A DNA stretch of 64,000 nt. Source: Thiobacillus sp. SCUT-2 (GTDB lineage Bacteria; Pseudomonadota; Gammaproteobacteria; Burkholderiales; Thiobacillaceae). The stretch spans positions 1,302,001 to 1,366,000 of the forward strand of contig NZ_CP141769.1 in NCBI RefSeq assembly GCF_035621355.1. Direction: 5' to 3'. The notes beneath the pieces are model-generated. The model worked only from the letters and a program-made list of their open reading frames with translations. It was not told the origin of the DNA and did not search any database. Both the position numbers and the translations under genes were made by a program. Positions 10,268 to 18,234 of this stretch are shown here, piece by piece; position 1 is the first letter of the stretch, and each line of letters begins with the position of its first letter.

Positions 10268-10319
10268 TCCTAACCCATTCATCAATACGGGCTCGCGAGC
10301 ACGAGCATCGGGGTTAGGT
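10268..10319 (+). other. attC-like inverted repeat (possible lone integron cassette end)
   Basis: Outer arms CCTAACCC (10269-10276) and GGGTTAGG (10311-10318) pair perfectly and enclose an inner hairpin GCTCG-CGAGCA-CGAGC (10291-10306). The right end GTTAGGT fits the attC R' consensus GTTRRRY, and the left TCCTAAC fits RYYYAAC except for its first base. No integrase gene or second attC is seen, so it could also be an ordinary inverted repeat. Confidence 0.35.
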
Positions 10320-10396
10320 CTTGTCAAACGACATCCCTATTACCCCGATTGCCCGGGCCGCACCGATGCATCAGCGCGACCGCGGCATGACACGAC

Positions 10397-11008
10397 TCAG
10401 ATAAACAGACATACATCCGACTTCTGCGCCTGCGGCAGGAAACTCGCCGCGCCGATCCACCCCGCGATCTCGGGGATGAACTCGTCCTGCGAATAGCCGA
10501 ACAGGTCCACCGTCATCTGGCAGGCGTAGAGCTTGGCGTCGGCTTCGAGGCAGGCGCTGCGCAGTTCGTCGATGCTGGCCACACCCTTGCTCTTCACCGT
10601 CTGCTTCATCAATCCGGTCGCGACCTTCTCGAAGCCGGGCACGCCGGCCATGACGGCGTTGGGGATGTGCCAGTTGATGTCCTTGAGCCACTGCGGGCCG
10701 AACGGCATCTTCATCGGCATGCTGGGGTTGCCGAGCGGGCTGATCTCAAGGTGCAGGTTCTTCTTCAGCAGTTCGAGGCCGTAGAAGGTGAAGAACACCG
10801 ACACGTCCCAGCCCAGCGCGCCGGCGGTGGAGGCGAGGATGAAGGGCGGGTAGGCCCAGTCCATCGTGCCCTTGGTGGCGATGATCGACAGCGAGGGCAC
10901 GTGCGCGGCTTCGCGCTCGGCCATCTTTGCTTCGAAGCGCTGGTCGAACCACTGGTCGAGCAGCGCCGGTGTGAGGTGTTCGGCAAGCATTTTTTCGGGG
11001 GCGCCCAT
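10397..11008 (-). CDS. dsrE2: DsrE2-like sulfur-relay protein (DsrE/DsrF/DrsH family)
   Basis: 203 residues. After a helical N-terminus, LSIIATKGTMDWAYPPFILASTAGALGWDVSVFFTFYGLELL is the family's first alpha/beta segment with the hydrophobic helix seen in DsrE2 proteins. The C-terminal LYACQMTVDLFGYSQDEF holds the conserved Cys expected to carry persulfide sulfur; a second Cys lies ten residues before it. The family moves sulfane sulfur with TusA and rhodanese in sulfur oxidisers. It begins 10 bases after tusA on the same strand, so the two are co-transcribed. The N-terminal extension is longer than in classical DsrE2. Confidence 0.8.
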   Translation of the reverse strand: MGAPEKMLAEHLTPALLDQWFDQRFEAKMAEREAAHVPSLSIIATKGTMDWAYPPFILASTAGALGWDVSVFFTFYGLELLKKNLHLEISPLGNPSMPMKMPFGPQWLKDINWHIPNAVMAGVPGFEKVATGLMKQTVKSKGVASIDELRSACLEADAKLYACQMTVDLFGYSQDEFIPEIAGWIGAASFLPQAQKSDVCLFI

Positions 11009-11018
11009 GATGGTCTCC

Positions 11019-11252
11019 TTAGCTCTTGCGGATCAGGAAGGCGAACTCGCCCTGGTTCTCGCTCGACGAGACCAGTTCGTTGCCGGTCTGCTTGCAAAAG
11101 GCCTGCATGTCCTTGAGCGAGCCGGGGTCGGTCGACACGACGGCGAGGGTGTCGCCCTTGCCGAGCCCGGTCAGGGCCTTCTTGGTGCGCAGGATGGGCA
11201 GCGGGCAGTTCATGCCGCGGGCGTCCAGGGTCTGGGTTGCGTGCGTGCTCAT
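11019..11252 (-). CDS. tusA: Sulfur carrier protein TusA
   Basis: 77 residues from ATG 11252, chosen because an AGGAGG ribosome-binding site lies just upstream. The motif MNCPLPILRTKKAL carries the CPxP persulfide cysteine. TusA accepts sulfur from a desulfurase or rhodanese and hands it to DsrE-type partners or to tRNA thiolation; with dsrE2 next to it, the oxidative role is more likely here. A perfect 14-bp palindrome sits at 11274-11287, directly before the ribosome-binding site, so TetR-type repression is likely. Confidence 0.93.
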   Translation of the reverse strand: MSTHATQTLDARGMNCPLPILRTKKALTGLGKGDTLAVVSTDPGSLKDMQAFCKQTGNELVSSSENQGEFAFLIRKS

Positions 11253-11273
11253 GGTGAAACCTCCTCTAGTAGA

Positions 11274-11287
11274 TGACCGTACGGTCA
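11274..11287. promoter_or_regulatory. TetR-type operator upstream of tusA (site 1)
   Basis: TGACCGTACGGTCA is a perfect 14-bp palindrome, 22 bases from the tusA start. Its core ACCG-TA-CGGT recurs as ACCG-GT-CGGT at 11418 and ACCG-TT-CGGT at 12091, the last directly upstream of the tetR gene. Such spacing is typical for TetR dimers. Confidence 0.7.
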
Positions 11288-11371
11288 AGAGAATCGGCAA
11301 AAAAATTGCCGGGGGAAAAGCGGGAATGGCAGGCAAGGAGCAGCCGGGTCCTTACGGAAATAGTGAACAGG

Positions 11372-11398
11372 TCCTTCGACAAGCTCAGGACGAACGGC
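11372..11398. repeat. Dispersed repeat containing TTCGACAAGCTCAGGACGAA
   Basis: A 27-base unit in the tusA-tetR gap. From general knowledge, nearly the same sequence occurs many times between genes in numerous proteobacterial genomes. Only one copy is seen in this window, so the repeat status rests on that knowledge. Confidence 0.5.
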
Positions 11399-11415
11399 AA
11401 CGTTTTTGCGTTGCT

Positions 11416-11429
11416 AGACCGGTCGGTTA
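11416..11429. promoter_or_regulatory. TetR-type operator in the tusA-tetR gap (site 2)
   Basis: AGACCGGTCGGTTA contains ACCG-GT-CGGT (11418-11427), the same half-sites and spacing as sites 1 and 3. It lies about 165 bases upstream of tusA and could take part in looping or control of a distal promoter. Confidence 0.55.
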
Positions 11430-11467
11430 AGTGGCAGGCGAAAAAAAACCGGTCCGCGTGCATGATC

Positions 11468-12073
11468 TCAGTCGCGGGCCGTTTCGACGCGCAGCGTCTT
11501 GATGGCGGGGCCGAGGCGGTAGATCACCTCGGGGTCGTTCTGCGACTTGGCCAAGAGGATCACGCCTTCGAGGTAGGCCAGCATCGCCTCGGCGGTCAGA
11601 TCCGAATCGAGAGGTGCGATGGTGCCGGCGGCCACGGCTTCCTCCAGCGTCGCCTTGAAGCGCGTCTTGGCGCGCGAGAAGATCGCCAGCAGCTTGGCGC
11701 GCAGGATGTCGTCCTGGGTGCTGACTTCGAGCGTGAGGTTGCCGAAGATGCAGCCGAGCATGCGGCCGTGCACCTGCTTGATCGACTTCTGCCAGAAGTA
11801 GGCGGCGTCGACCAGGTAGTCGATGCGCTCCATCGGCGGCAGGGCGGGGTCGAAGGCCTCGGCGACGAAGCCGTGGGCCCATTCGTCGGCGAATTCGTCG
11901 ATGACGGCGAGCACGAGGTCGCGCTTGGACGGGAAGAAGTGGTAGAAGCTGCCTTTCTGCACACCGGCGCTCTCGCAGATTTCCTGGATGCCGACGTTGG
12001 CATAGCTGCGCGAATGGAAGCGCGGCTTGGCGGCGGCGATGATGCGGGAGCGGGTATCGGTGGCAGCGTTCAT
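11468..12073 (-). CDS. TetR/AcrR-family transcriptional repressor
   Basis: 201 residues from ATG 12073; an upstream in-frame ATG would place the operator inside the coding region. The N-terminal helix-turn-helix is clear (RIIAAAKPRFHSRSYANVGIQEICESAGVQKGSFYHFFPSKRDL in pieces, residues 9-52). The C-terminal ligand domain includes RMLGCIFGNLTLE with a Cys typical of the subgroup with a TetR_C-like domain. The ligand is unknown; its location points to control of tusA-dsrE2, perhaps responding to a reactive sulfur species or an electrophile. Confidence 0.9.
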   Translation of the reverse strand: MNAATDTRSRIIAAAKPRFHSRSYANVGIQEICESAGVQKGSFYHFFPSKRDLVLAVIDEFADEWAHGFVAEAFDPALPPMERIDYLVDAAYFWQKSIKQVHGRMLGCIFGNLTLEVSTQDDILRAKLLAIFSRAKTRFKATLEEAVAAGTIAPLDSDLTAEAMLAYLEGVILLAKSQNDPEVIYRLGPAIKTLRVETARD

Positions 12074-12088
12074 GAGCCGGATGCTAGT

Positions 12089-12102
12089 TGACCGTTCGGT
12101 AA
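12089..12102. promoter_or_regulatory. TetR-type operator upstream of tetR (site 3)
   Basis: TGACCGTTCGGTAA has the core ACCG-TT-CGGT and ends 16 bases before the tetR start. Together with site 1 it suggests autoregulation and co-regulation of tusA-dsrE2. Confidence 0.65.
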
Positions 12103-12186
12103 AATGCAAGCCGGGGGGCGAGGCCTGCTCATTCAGCCGGGAAACTGTGGCCAAATTCCCCGGGCCGGGCAGGGTCCTCGGGTAAA

Positions 12187-13023
12187 ATGCCGCCCATGAC
12201 CGAAGCCGCGCTTCTCGATCCCGCCCCCGAAGCCGCCCCCGCCGCGCCCGTCATCAAGGTGCGAGGCGAGCCGCTCACCGAGCTGCCGCAGGATCTCTAC
12301 ATTCCGCCCGATGCGCTCGAGGTCTTCCTCGAAGCCTTCGAGGGCCCGCTCGACCTGCTGCTGTACCTGATCCGCAGGCAGAACCTCGACGTCCTCGACA
12401 TCCCGATGGCTGACCTGACCCGGCAGTACATGGCTTACGTCGAGGCGGCGCGGGCGACCAAGCTGGAGCTCGCGGCGGAATACCTGCTGATGGCGGCGAT
12501 GCTGATCGACATCAAGTCGCGCATGCTGCTGCCGCGCCGCGAGCAGGCCGAGGAGGCGGGCGAGGGCGAGGACCCGCGCGCCGAGCTGGTGCGCCGGCTG
12601 ATGGAATACGAGCAGATGAAGCTTGCCGGCCAGCACCTCGACGCGCTGCCGCAGGCCGGGCGCGACTTCGACACCGTGAGCGTGTTCCTGCCGGCGGCGG
12701 CCAAGCGCCTGCCGAGCGTGCATCCGGAGGAGCTCGCCGCCGCCTGGCTGGCGATCCTGTCGCGCGCGAAGACGCGCACCCACCACCGCATCGGCCGCCA
12801 GGACCTGTCGATTCGCGAGGTCATGACACGCATCCTGAAGCAGCTGACGCCGGGCGAATTCGCCGAATTCAAGGACCTGTTCCCGGCTGCCGCGAGCGTG
12901 CACGAGCTCGTCGTGACCTTCCTCGCCGTGCTCGAACTCACCAAGGAAACCCTGCTCGACGTGACGCAGGCCGAACCCTTCGCCCCCATCTACGTGAAGC
13001 TCCATGAATCTTCAGCCGAATGA
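12187..13023 (+). CDS. scpA: Segregation and condensation protein A
   Basis: 278 residues (ATG at 12196 is an alternative, three codons shorter). The kleisin N-terminus [24 protein letters not shown], followed by [22 protein letters not shown], is diagnostic of ScpA, which bridges SMC heads in the condensin complex that compacts and segregates the chromosome. The N-terminal ~40 residues are Ala/Pro-rich and probably disordered. It overlaps scpB by 20 bases, so the two are translationally coupled. Confidence 0.97.
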   Translation: MPPMTEAALLDPAPEAAPAAPVIKVRGEPLTELPQDLYIPPDALEVFLEAFEGPLDLLLYLIRRQNLDVLDIPMADLTRQYMAYVEAARATKLELAAEYLLMAAMLIDIKSRMLLPRREQAEEAGEGEDPRAELVRRLMEYEQMKLAGQHLDALPQAGRDFDTVSVFLPAAAKRLPSVHPEELAAAWLAILSRAKTRTHHRIGRQDLSIREVMTRILKQLTPGEFAEFKDLFPAAASVHELVVTFLAVLELTKETLLDVTQAEPFAPIYVKLHESSAE

Positions 13024-13711
13024 CAATCCGGACGACCTGGCGCGCGTGCTCGAAGCCGCGCTGCTGGCCGCGCCCGAGCCGCTGACGCTCGCCGACCTCA
13101 AGCGCATGTTCGAGGCGGATGGGTCTAAACAAAGCCTGGCCAACGACGTGCTGCGCCGTTCGCTCGAATCGCTGCAGCAGGCCTGGCACGGCCGCGGCGT
13201 CGAGCTGGTGCAGGTCGCAGACGGCTGGCGCTTCCAGACGCGGCCGGAGATGCAGCCGTGGATTTCGCGGCTGAAGGACGAAAAGCCGCCGCACTATTCG
13301 CGCGCGGTGCTGGAGACGCTGGCGATCATCGCCTACCGCCAGCCGGTGACGCGCGGCGACATCGAGGACATCCGCGGCGTGTCGGTGAACCCCAACATCA
13401 TCAAGACGCTGGAAGAGCGCGGCTGGATCGAGGCGATCGGCCATCGCGACGTGCCCGGGCGTCCGGCGCTGTTCGGCACGACCAGCCATTTCCTCTCCGA
13501 CCTCGGCCTGCGCACGCTGGCCGAGCTGCCGCCGCTGGAAGAGCTCGGCAACCTGGTCGCGCCGAGCGAGACCGCGCTGATTCCCGAGCTGCGCGAAACG
13601 GGCGAGGTCCAAGCCTTCGGCGCCCTGATCGAAGTGGCCGGTACCCACCCAGCCCCCATGTTCGGCGCGGTGATCGAAACCGCTGCCCCCACCCTTACAG
13701 AGACCGCCTGA
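13004..13711 (+). CDS. scpB: Segregation and condensation protein B
   Basis: 235 residues. Two winged-helix domains are visible; [32 protein letters not shown] is the strongest ScpB signature and [18 protein letters not shown] closes the fold. ScpB dimers bind ScpA in the SMC condensin complex. The start lies inside scpA and rluB begins one base after its stop, so scpA-scpB-rluB is one operon, as in many betaproteobacteria. Confidence 0.97.
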   Translation: MNLQPNDNPDDLARVLEAALLAAPEPLTLADLKRMFEADGSKQSLANDVLRRSLESLQQAWHGRGVELVQVADGWRFQTRPEMQPWISRLKDEKPPHYSRAVLETLAIIAYRQPVTRGDIEDIRGVSVNPNIIKTLEERGWIEAIGHRDVPGRPALFGTTSHFLSDLGLRTLAELPPLEELGNLVAPSETALIPELRETGEVQAFGALIEVAGTHPAPMFGAVIETAAPTLTETA

Positions 13712-13712
13712 C

Positions 13713-14603
13713 ATGTCCCGTCCATCCCCCATCCGGCGCGCGCCGGCCGCCCCCAAGGGGCGCGCCGCCGCCCGCCTGCAGCAGGCCACCGCGCCGGAAG
13801 CGCCGGCCGAGCGCCTGCACAAGGCGCTGGCCTCGGCCGGCCTCGGCTCGCGCCGCGAAATGGAGGAATGGATCGCCGAGGGCCGCGTGCAGGTCAACGG
13901 CGAGACCGCCACGCTCGGCAGCAAGGTCGGCCCGCGCGACATCGTCAAGGTCAGCGGACGGCGCGTCTACCTGCGCTTCGAGGACACGCGCCGCACGCGC
14001 ATCCTGATCTACCACAAGTCGGAAGGCGAGATCGTCAGCCGCGACGACCCCAAGGGGCGCGCCACCGTGTTCGACGCGCTGCCCAAGCTGCGCGGGGCCA
14101 AGTGGATCTCGATCGGCCGGCTCGACTACAACACCGACGGCCTGATGATCTTCACCACCTCGGGCGAGCTGGCGAACAAGCTGATGCACCCGCGCTTCGA
14201 GGTCGAGCGCGAATACGCCGTGCGCATCCTCGGCGAGCTCACCGACGAGCAGATCCAGCAGCTGCTCGACGGCGTCGAACTGGACGACGGCCCGGCGCAG
14301 CTGCAGAGCTGCTTCCGCGCGGGCGGCGAGGGGGCCAATCGCTGGTATCGCGTCGTCATCAAGGAGGGCCGCAAGCGCGAGGTGCGCCGCATCTTCGAAC
14401 ATCTCGGCTTCACCGTGTCGCGCCTGACCCGCATCCGCTTCGGCCCGATCGCGCTGCCGCCGCAGCTGAAGCGCGGGCAGAAGACCGAGCTCGACGACGA
14501 TCTCGTCGCGCGCGTGCTGGAATGGGCGGGGATGAAGGCCAGCCCGCGCCGGCAAACGCGCGGCGTACCGGACAAGCACACCCGCAAGCCGCGGATACGC
14601 TGA
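13713..14603 (+). CDS. rluB: 23S rRNA pseudouridine synthase, RluB type
   Basis: 296 residues. An S4 RNA-binding domain (ERLHKALASAGLGSRREMEEWIAEGRVQVNG, about 28-60) precedes the RsuA/RluB catalytic domain with GRLDYNTDGLMI holding the catalytic Asp. The C-terminal tail is basic. The enzyme converts a uridine in helix 80-93 of 23S rRNA (position 2605 for RluB). RluE and RluF are related, but linkage to scpAB favours RluB. Confidence 0.93.
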   Translation: MSRPSPIRRAPAAPKGRAAARLQQATAPEAPAERLHKALASAGLGSRREMEEWIAEGRVQVNGETATLGSKVGPRDIVKVSGRRVYLRFEDTRRTRILIYHKSEGEIVSRDDPKGRATVFDALPKLRGAKWISIGRLDYNTDGLMIFTTSGELANKLMHPRFEVEREYAVRILGELTDEQIQQLLDGVELDDGPAQLQSCFRAGGEGANRWYRVVIKEGRKREVRRIFEHLGFTVSRLTRIRFGPIALPPQLKRGQKTELDDDLVARVLEWAGMKASPRRQTRGVPDKHTRKPRIR

Positions 14604-14605
14604 AG

Positions 14606-14625
14606 CGGCGGGCGCTTGCCCGCCG
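14606..14625. terminator. Shared hairpin between convergent genes
   Basis: CGGCGGGC-GCTT-GCCCGCCG is a perfect 8-bp stem with a four-base loop, placed between the ends of rluB and the convergent channel gene. There is no T-run, so it may slow rather than stop transcription in both directions. Confidence 0.45.
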
Positions 14626-14634
14626 TCGTCGACG

Positions 14635-15300
14635 TTACTTCTCGGTCATCTTCTTGATGACGCCCGCCGCCCATTCGCGGCCGCCGAGGCCGAACGCCAG
14701 CGCGAAGGCGAGCCCCACCGCGCCGAAGCCGATCTGGAAGGCGGCGGTGAGCAGGCTGGTGCCGATCTGCAGCTGCTCCAGCGCCACGAACACGACGAAG
14801 ATGATCACCGCATATTCCGACAGCGTGCTGATCGTCAGCGCGCCCTGCACGCCGATGTTGTTCAGGTAGGCGAACACCATGCGGTTGATGAAGCGTGCGA
14901 CCAGCACGCCGAACACCAGCACCAGGATGGCGACGATGATGTTGGGGATGTAGAGCACGATCTTGTTGAACAGGTCGGCGACCATGTGCAGGCCGAGGCT
15001 GTTGGCCACGGTGACGATCACGATGAAGATCACGACCCAGTAGGCGAGGCGCGCGAGCAGGCGCGACAGCGTGATGTTGAGGTTCCCCTGCTTGAGGAAG
15101 GCTTCGATGCCGGTCTTTTCGGCGAGGGTGTCGAAGCGGAGCACGTCGAGCAGCTTGGTGACGCCGGTGCGCACCAGATTGGCAAACAGCCAGCCCACGA
15201 ACAGCAGCACCAGCGCGGCCAGCAATTGCGGCACGTATCCGGCGAGCTGGGTCCAGAATGACGTGAGCGAGGCGACGAACACATCGAGTTGTTGCTGCAT
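14635..15300 (-). CDS. Small mechanosensitive-channel-like membrane protein (CmpX type)
   Basis: 221 residues from ATG 15300, preceded by GGAGGAGTG; another ATG nine codons upstream lacks a good site. Four to five hydrophobic helices are visible (YVPQLLAALVLLFVGWLF, AYWVVIFIVIVTVAN, IVAILVLVFGVLVARFI, AVIIFVVFVALEQL, FGAVGLAFALAFGLGG). The repeated 'conserved TM helix' pattern and the GLAFALAFGLGGRE end are those of small MscS-like proteins such as CmpX. It lacks the large cytoplasmic MscS domain. Role in osmotic or membrane stress is inferred. Confidence 0.8.
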   Translation of the reverse strand: MQQQLDVFVASLTSFWTQLAGYVPQLLAALVLLFVGWLFANLVRTGVTKLLDVLRFDTLAEKTGIEAFLKQGNLNITLSRLLARLAYWVVIFIVIVTVANSLGLHMVADLFNKIVLYIPNIIVAILVLVFGVLVARFINRMVFAYLNNIGVQGALTISTLSEYAVIIFVVFVALEQLQIGTSLLTAAFQIGFGAVGLAFALAFGLGGREWAAGVIKKMTEK

Positions 15301-15410
15301 GGAACACTCCTCCATAACCGCGGACATGCCGCATTATAACGAACGCATCATGACGGCCCGCGGGGCGCCGGCACGCCGCGCGGCCGCCTGTCGGCCCGGC
15401 GATTTTATGC

Positions 15411-15421
15411 TTACACTGTAA
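15411..15421. promoter_or_regulatory. Short palindrome upstream of the hydrogenase operon
   Basis: TTACA-C-TGTAA is a perfect inverted repeat ending 28 bases before the first hydrogenase gene, in an AT-rich patch (TTTTATGCTTACACTGTAAC). It could be an operator overlapping the promoter; the regulator is not identifiable. Confidence 0.3.
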
Positions 15422-15449
15422 CAAACAAACGACGCTCACTTCCCGGCCC

Positions 15450-16586
15450 ATGTTCGCCTGTCCCGCTCGCGCTGGATTCCTGCCGATTGGTCGCCTGCCC
15501 GCGCTGCTGTCGGCGCTGGCCGACCTCGGGTACCGGTGCTACAGGCCCGCGGCGGAAAACGGCGCCATCGTCCTGCGCGAACTGGCGGCGGGCGAGGGCC
15601 TGACGCGGGGGCTGCAGGCCGAGCAGGGCGCAGGCCGTTATCGGCTGACCCGGGATCCCCAGGATCGCTATTTCGCCTGGGTCAACGGCCCGCAGGCGAT
15701 CAAGCCGCACGCCTTCGCTTCGCAGGAGACGCTGTGGCGCGTCGAGCGCGACGCGGCCGGGCGGCTGCAGTTCGCCGCGGTTCCGCCGCCTGCCGAGAAG
15801 AAGGCGCTCATCGGCGTGCGTGCCTGCGATCTCGCGGCGCTGGCCCTGCAGGATGCGCACTTCCTGCGCGAAGACCGGCGCGACCTGCATTACGCCGCGC
15901 GGCGCGCGCAGTTCTTCCTCGTCGCGGTGCAGTGCGCGGTGCCCGCGGCGACCTGCTTCTGCGCGTCGACCGGCGACGGCCCGACGCCGACCGCCGGCTA
16001 CGATCTCGCGCTTGCCGAACTGCCGGACGGCTTCGTCGTCGTGGCCGGGAGCGAAGCCGGGCAGGCCGTGTACGACGCGCTCGACCTGGTGCCGGCCACG
16101 TCCGGGCAGATCGACGCGGCGCGCGCCCAGGGGGAGGCCGCCGCGGCGACGCAGGTGCGCAGCCTGACGCAGACCGTCGCCGCAACCGGGGAAACGCTGC
16201 GCGACGCCCTGATGGCGCGGCTCGAACATCCGCAGTGGGATGTGGTCGCGGCCCGCTGCCTCGCCTGCGGCAACTGCACCGCCGTCTGTCCGACCTGCTT
16301 CTGCCATGCCGAGCTCGACGCGCCCTCGCTCGACGGCGAAAGCAGCCGCCACGAGCGCATCTGGGACTCGTGCTTCGGCGAGGCGCACGGGCATCTGCAC
16401 GGCTTCAACGTGCGCCCCGACATCCGCGCCCGCTACCGCCAGTGGCTGACGCACAAGCTCGCGACCTGGCACGACCAGTTCGGCCGCAGCGGCTGCACCG
16501 GCTGCGGCCGCTGCATCGCCTGGTGTCCGGTCGGCATCGACCTCACCGAGGAAGTCGCGGCGCTGACGGTGGGAAGCGAGCCGTGA
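15450..16586 (+). CDS. hydB: Sulfhydrogenase beta subunit, iron-sulfur protein (group 3b)
   Basis: 378 residues. Two ferredoxin-type [4Fe-4S] motifs near the C-terminus are clear: CLACGNCTAVCPTCFC (about 270) and GCTGCGRCIAWCPVGID (about 350). The rest matches the AsrA/HydB-type electron-transfer subunit, with RACDLAALALQD near residue 130. It should pass electrons between the small subunit and the FAD subunit of an NAD(P)-linked cytosolic [NiFe] hydrogenase. It is the first gene of the operon, and its stop overlaps the next start (GTGA). Confidence 0.92.
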   Translation: MFACPARAGFLPIGRLPALLSALADLGYRCYRPAAENGAIVLRELAAGEGLTRGLQAEQGAGRYRLTRDPQDRYFAWVNGPQAIKPHAFASQETLWRVERDAAGRLQFAAVPPPAEKKALIGVRACDLAALALQDAHFLREDRRDLHYAARRAQFFLVAVQCAVPAATCFCASTGDGPTPTAGYDLALAELPDGFVVVAGSEAGQAVYDALDLVPATSGQIDAARAQGEAAAATQVRSLTQTVAATGETLRDALMARLEHPQWDVVAARCLACGNCTAVCPTCFCHAELDAPSLDGESSRHERIWDSCFGEAHGHLHGFNVRPDIRARYRQWLTHKLATWHDQFGRSGCTGCGRCIAWCPVGIDLTEEVAALTVGSEP

Positions 16587-17431
16587 GCGCACCCGCCGTG
16601 CTTGACGCCGGCACGCCGCACGCGGCGACCGTGGTCGCGCGCACGCAGGAGTCGCCGAGCATCTTCACGCTGCAGGTCCGCCTCGACGATACGGCCGCGC
16701 AGGCCGCCTACCGCTTCGCGCCCGGCCAGTTCAACATGCTCTATCTGCCCGGCGTCGGCGAGGTGCCGATCTCGATCATGTCGGACCCCGAGGAACGGGA
16801 CGTCATCGGCCACACCATCCGCGCGCAGGGACGCGTCACCCGCGGGCTCGCCGCGCTCGCGCCCGGCGACCGCGTCGGGCTGCGCGGCCCGTTCGGCCGC
16901 GGCTGGCCGCTGCAGGAAGTGAGCGGCTGCGACGTCGTGCTGGTGACCGGCGGACTCGGCTGCGCGCCGGTGGTGTCGGTGATCCACTACGTGCTGAAGC
17001 GGCGCGAACGCTTCGGCAAGCTCGTCATCGTGCAGGGCGTCAAGCACGCCGAGGACCTGATCTGGCGCGAGCAGTACGACCGCTGGGCGAAGCTGCCCGA
17101 CACCCAGGTGCTGGTCGCGGCGAGCCAGGGCGGCTCGCTGTGGCCCTGGCACGTGGGCCGCGTGACGGACCTGTTCGGGCTCGCCAACTTCAGGATCGAC
17201 TGTGCGGTCGCACTGATGTGCGGGCCCGAAGGCATGATGCGCGCCGCGGCGGAGAGCCTGCTGGGACGCGGGCTTCCGGAGTCGCGCCTCTATCTCAGCA
17301 TGGAGCGCAACATGCAGTGCGCAGTGGGCCGCTGCGGGCATTGCCAGTTCGGCGGCGCCTTCGTCTGCCGCGACGGCCCGGTGTTCAACTGGGGCCAGGT
17401 CAAGGGCCTGCTCGCGCACCGGGGCTACTGA
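16583..17431 (+). CDS. hydG: Sulfhydrogenase gamma subunit, FAD/NAD(P)-binding reductase
   Basis: 282 residues from GTG 16583, overlapping the hydB stop; the open frame extends further back but only as a shadow of hydB. It is a ferredoxin-reductase-like protein: FAD-binding YRFAPGQFNMLYLPGVGEVPISI, NAD(P)-binding VTGGLGCAPVVSVIHY, and a C-terminal cysteine cluster (NMQCAVGRCGHCQFG, FVCRDG) for a [2Fe-2S] centre, as in HydG and dihydroorotate dehydrogenase PyrK. It links hydrogen turnover to NAD(P)H. The small subunit starts at its stop codon (TGATG). Confidence 0.92.
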   Translation: MSAPAVLDAGTPHAATVVARTQESPSIFTLQVRLDDTAAQAAYRFAPGQFNMLYLPGVGEVPISIMSDPEERDVIGHTIRAQGRVTRGLAALAPGDRVGLRGPFGRGWPLQEVSGCDVVLVTGGLGCAPVVSVIHYVLKRRERFGKLVIVQGVKHAEDLIWREQYDRWAKLPDTQVLVAASQGGSLWPWHVGRVTDLFGLANFRIDCAVALMCGPEGMMRAAAESLLGRGLPESRLYLSMERNMQCAVGRCGHCQFGGAFVCRDGPVFNWGQVKGLLAHRGY

Positions 17432-18234
17432 TGAACGCGCAGCCGACTCCGAAGCCCCGCGTTGCGGTGCACAAGTTCAGCTCGTGCGACGGCTGCCAGC
17501 TGGCCTTCCTCAATCTCGGCGAGGACCTGCTGGCGCTGGCCGAGCGGGTCGACCTGGTGCATTTCGCGGAGGCGGGGCCGCTCGACCCCGACACCGAGGT
17601 CGACGTCGCCTTCGTCGAGGGCAGCGTGTCGACGCCCGAGGACCTCGAGCGCATCCGCCGCATCCGCGAACACAGCCGCATGCTGATCGCCATCGGCGCG
17701 TGCGCCACCTCGGGCGGCATCCAGGGCCTGCGCAACGGCGCGGACGCGGCGCAATGGCTGGCGCAGATCTACGAACATCCCGAGGCCATCGCGAGCCTGG
17801 AGCGCTCGACCCCGATCGCGAGCCACGTCAAGGTGGATTTCGAGCTGTGGGGCTGTCCGGTCAGCGGGCCGCAGATGCTCGCGGTGGTGAACGCGCTGCT
17901 GCTGGGCGTGGCGCCGCGCGACAACGCCGACAAGGTGTGCACCGAATGCAAGCGCCTCGGCTATCCGTGCGTGCTGGTGAGCCGCGGCATCGCCTGCATG
18001 GGGCCGGTGACGCGCGCGGGCTGCGGTGCCCTGTGCCCGAGCCTCGGGCGCGATTGCTACGGCTGCTACGGGCCGGCCGAGAACGCGAACACCGATGCGC
18101 TGGCCGCGCAGTTCCGCCATCTCGGGCTCGCGCCGGAGGCGGTGGTGCGGCGCTTCCAGTCGATCAACAGCCAGGCGCCGGTCTTCCTCGCCGCGGCCGC
18201 CCGGATCCATGCAGGAGTCGAAGGCGATGAGTGA
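17431..18234 (+). CDS. hydD: [NiFe] hydrogenase small subunit (group 3b)
   Basis: 267 residues. The proximal [4Fe-4S] ligands are visible: FSSCDGCQLAF (residues 16-22), AIGACATSGG (about 90), and the C-terminal cluster CTECKRLGYPC, CMGPVTRAGCGALCPS and CYGCYGP. There is no Tat signal, so the enzyme is cytosolic, as expected for group 3b. It overlaps the large subunit gene by eight bases. Confidence 0.93.
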   Translation: MNAQPTPKPRVAVHKFSSCDGCQLAFLNLGEDLLALAERVDLVHFAEAGPLDPDTEVDVAFVEGSVSTPEDLERIRRIREHSRMLIAIGACATSGGIQGLRNGADAAQWLAQIYEHPEAIASLERSTPIASHVKVDFELWGCPVSGPQMLAVVNALLLGVAPRDNADKVCTECKRLGYPCVLVSRGIACMGPVTRAGCGALCPSLGRDCYGCYGPAENANTDALAAQFRHLGLAPEAVVRRFQSINSQAPVFLAAAARIHAGVEGDE

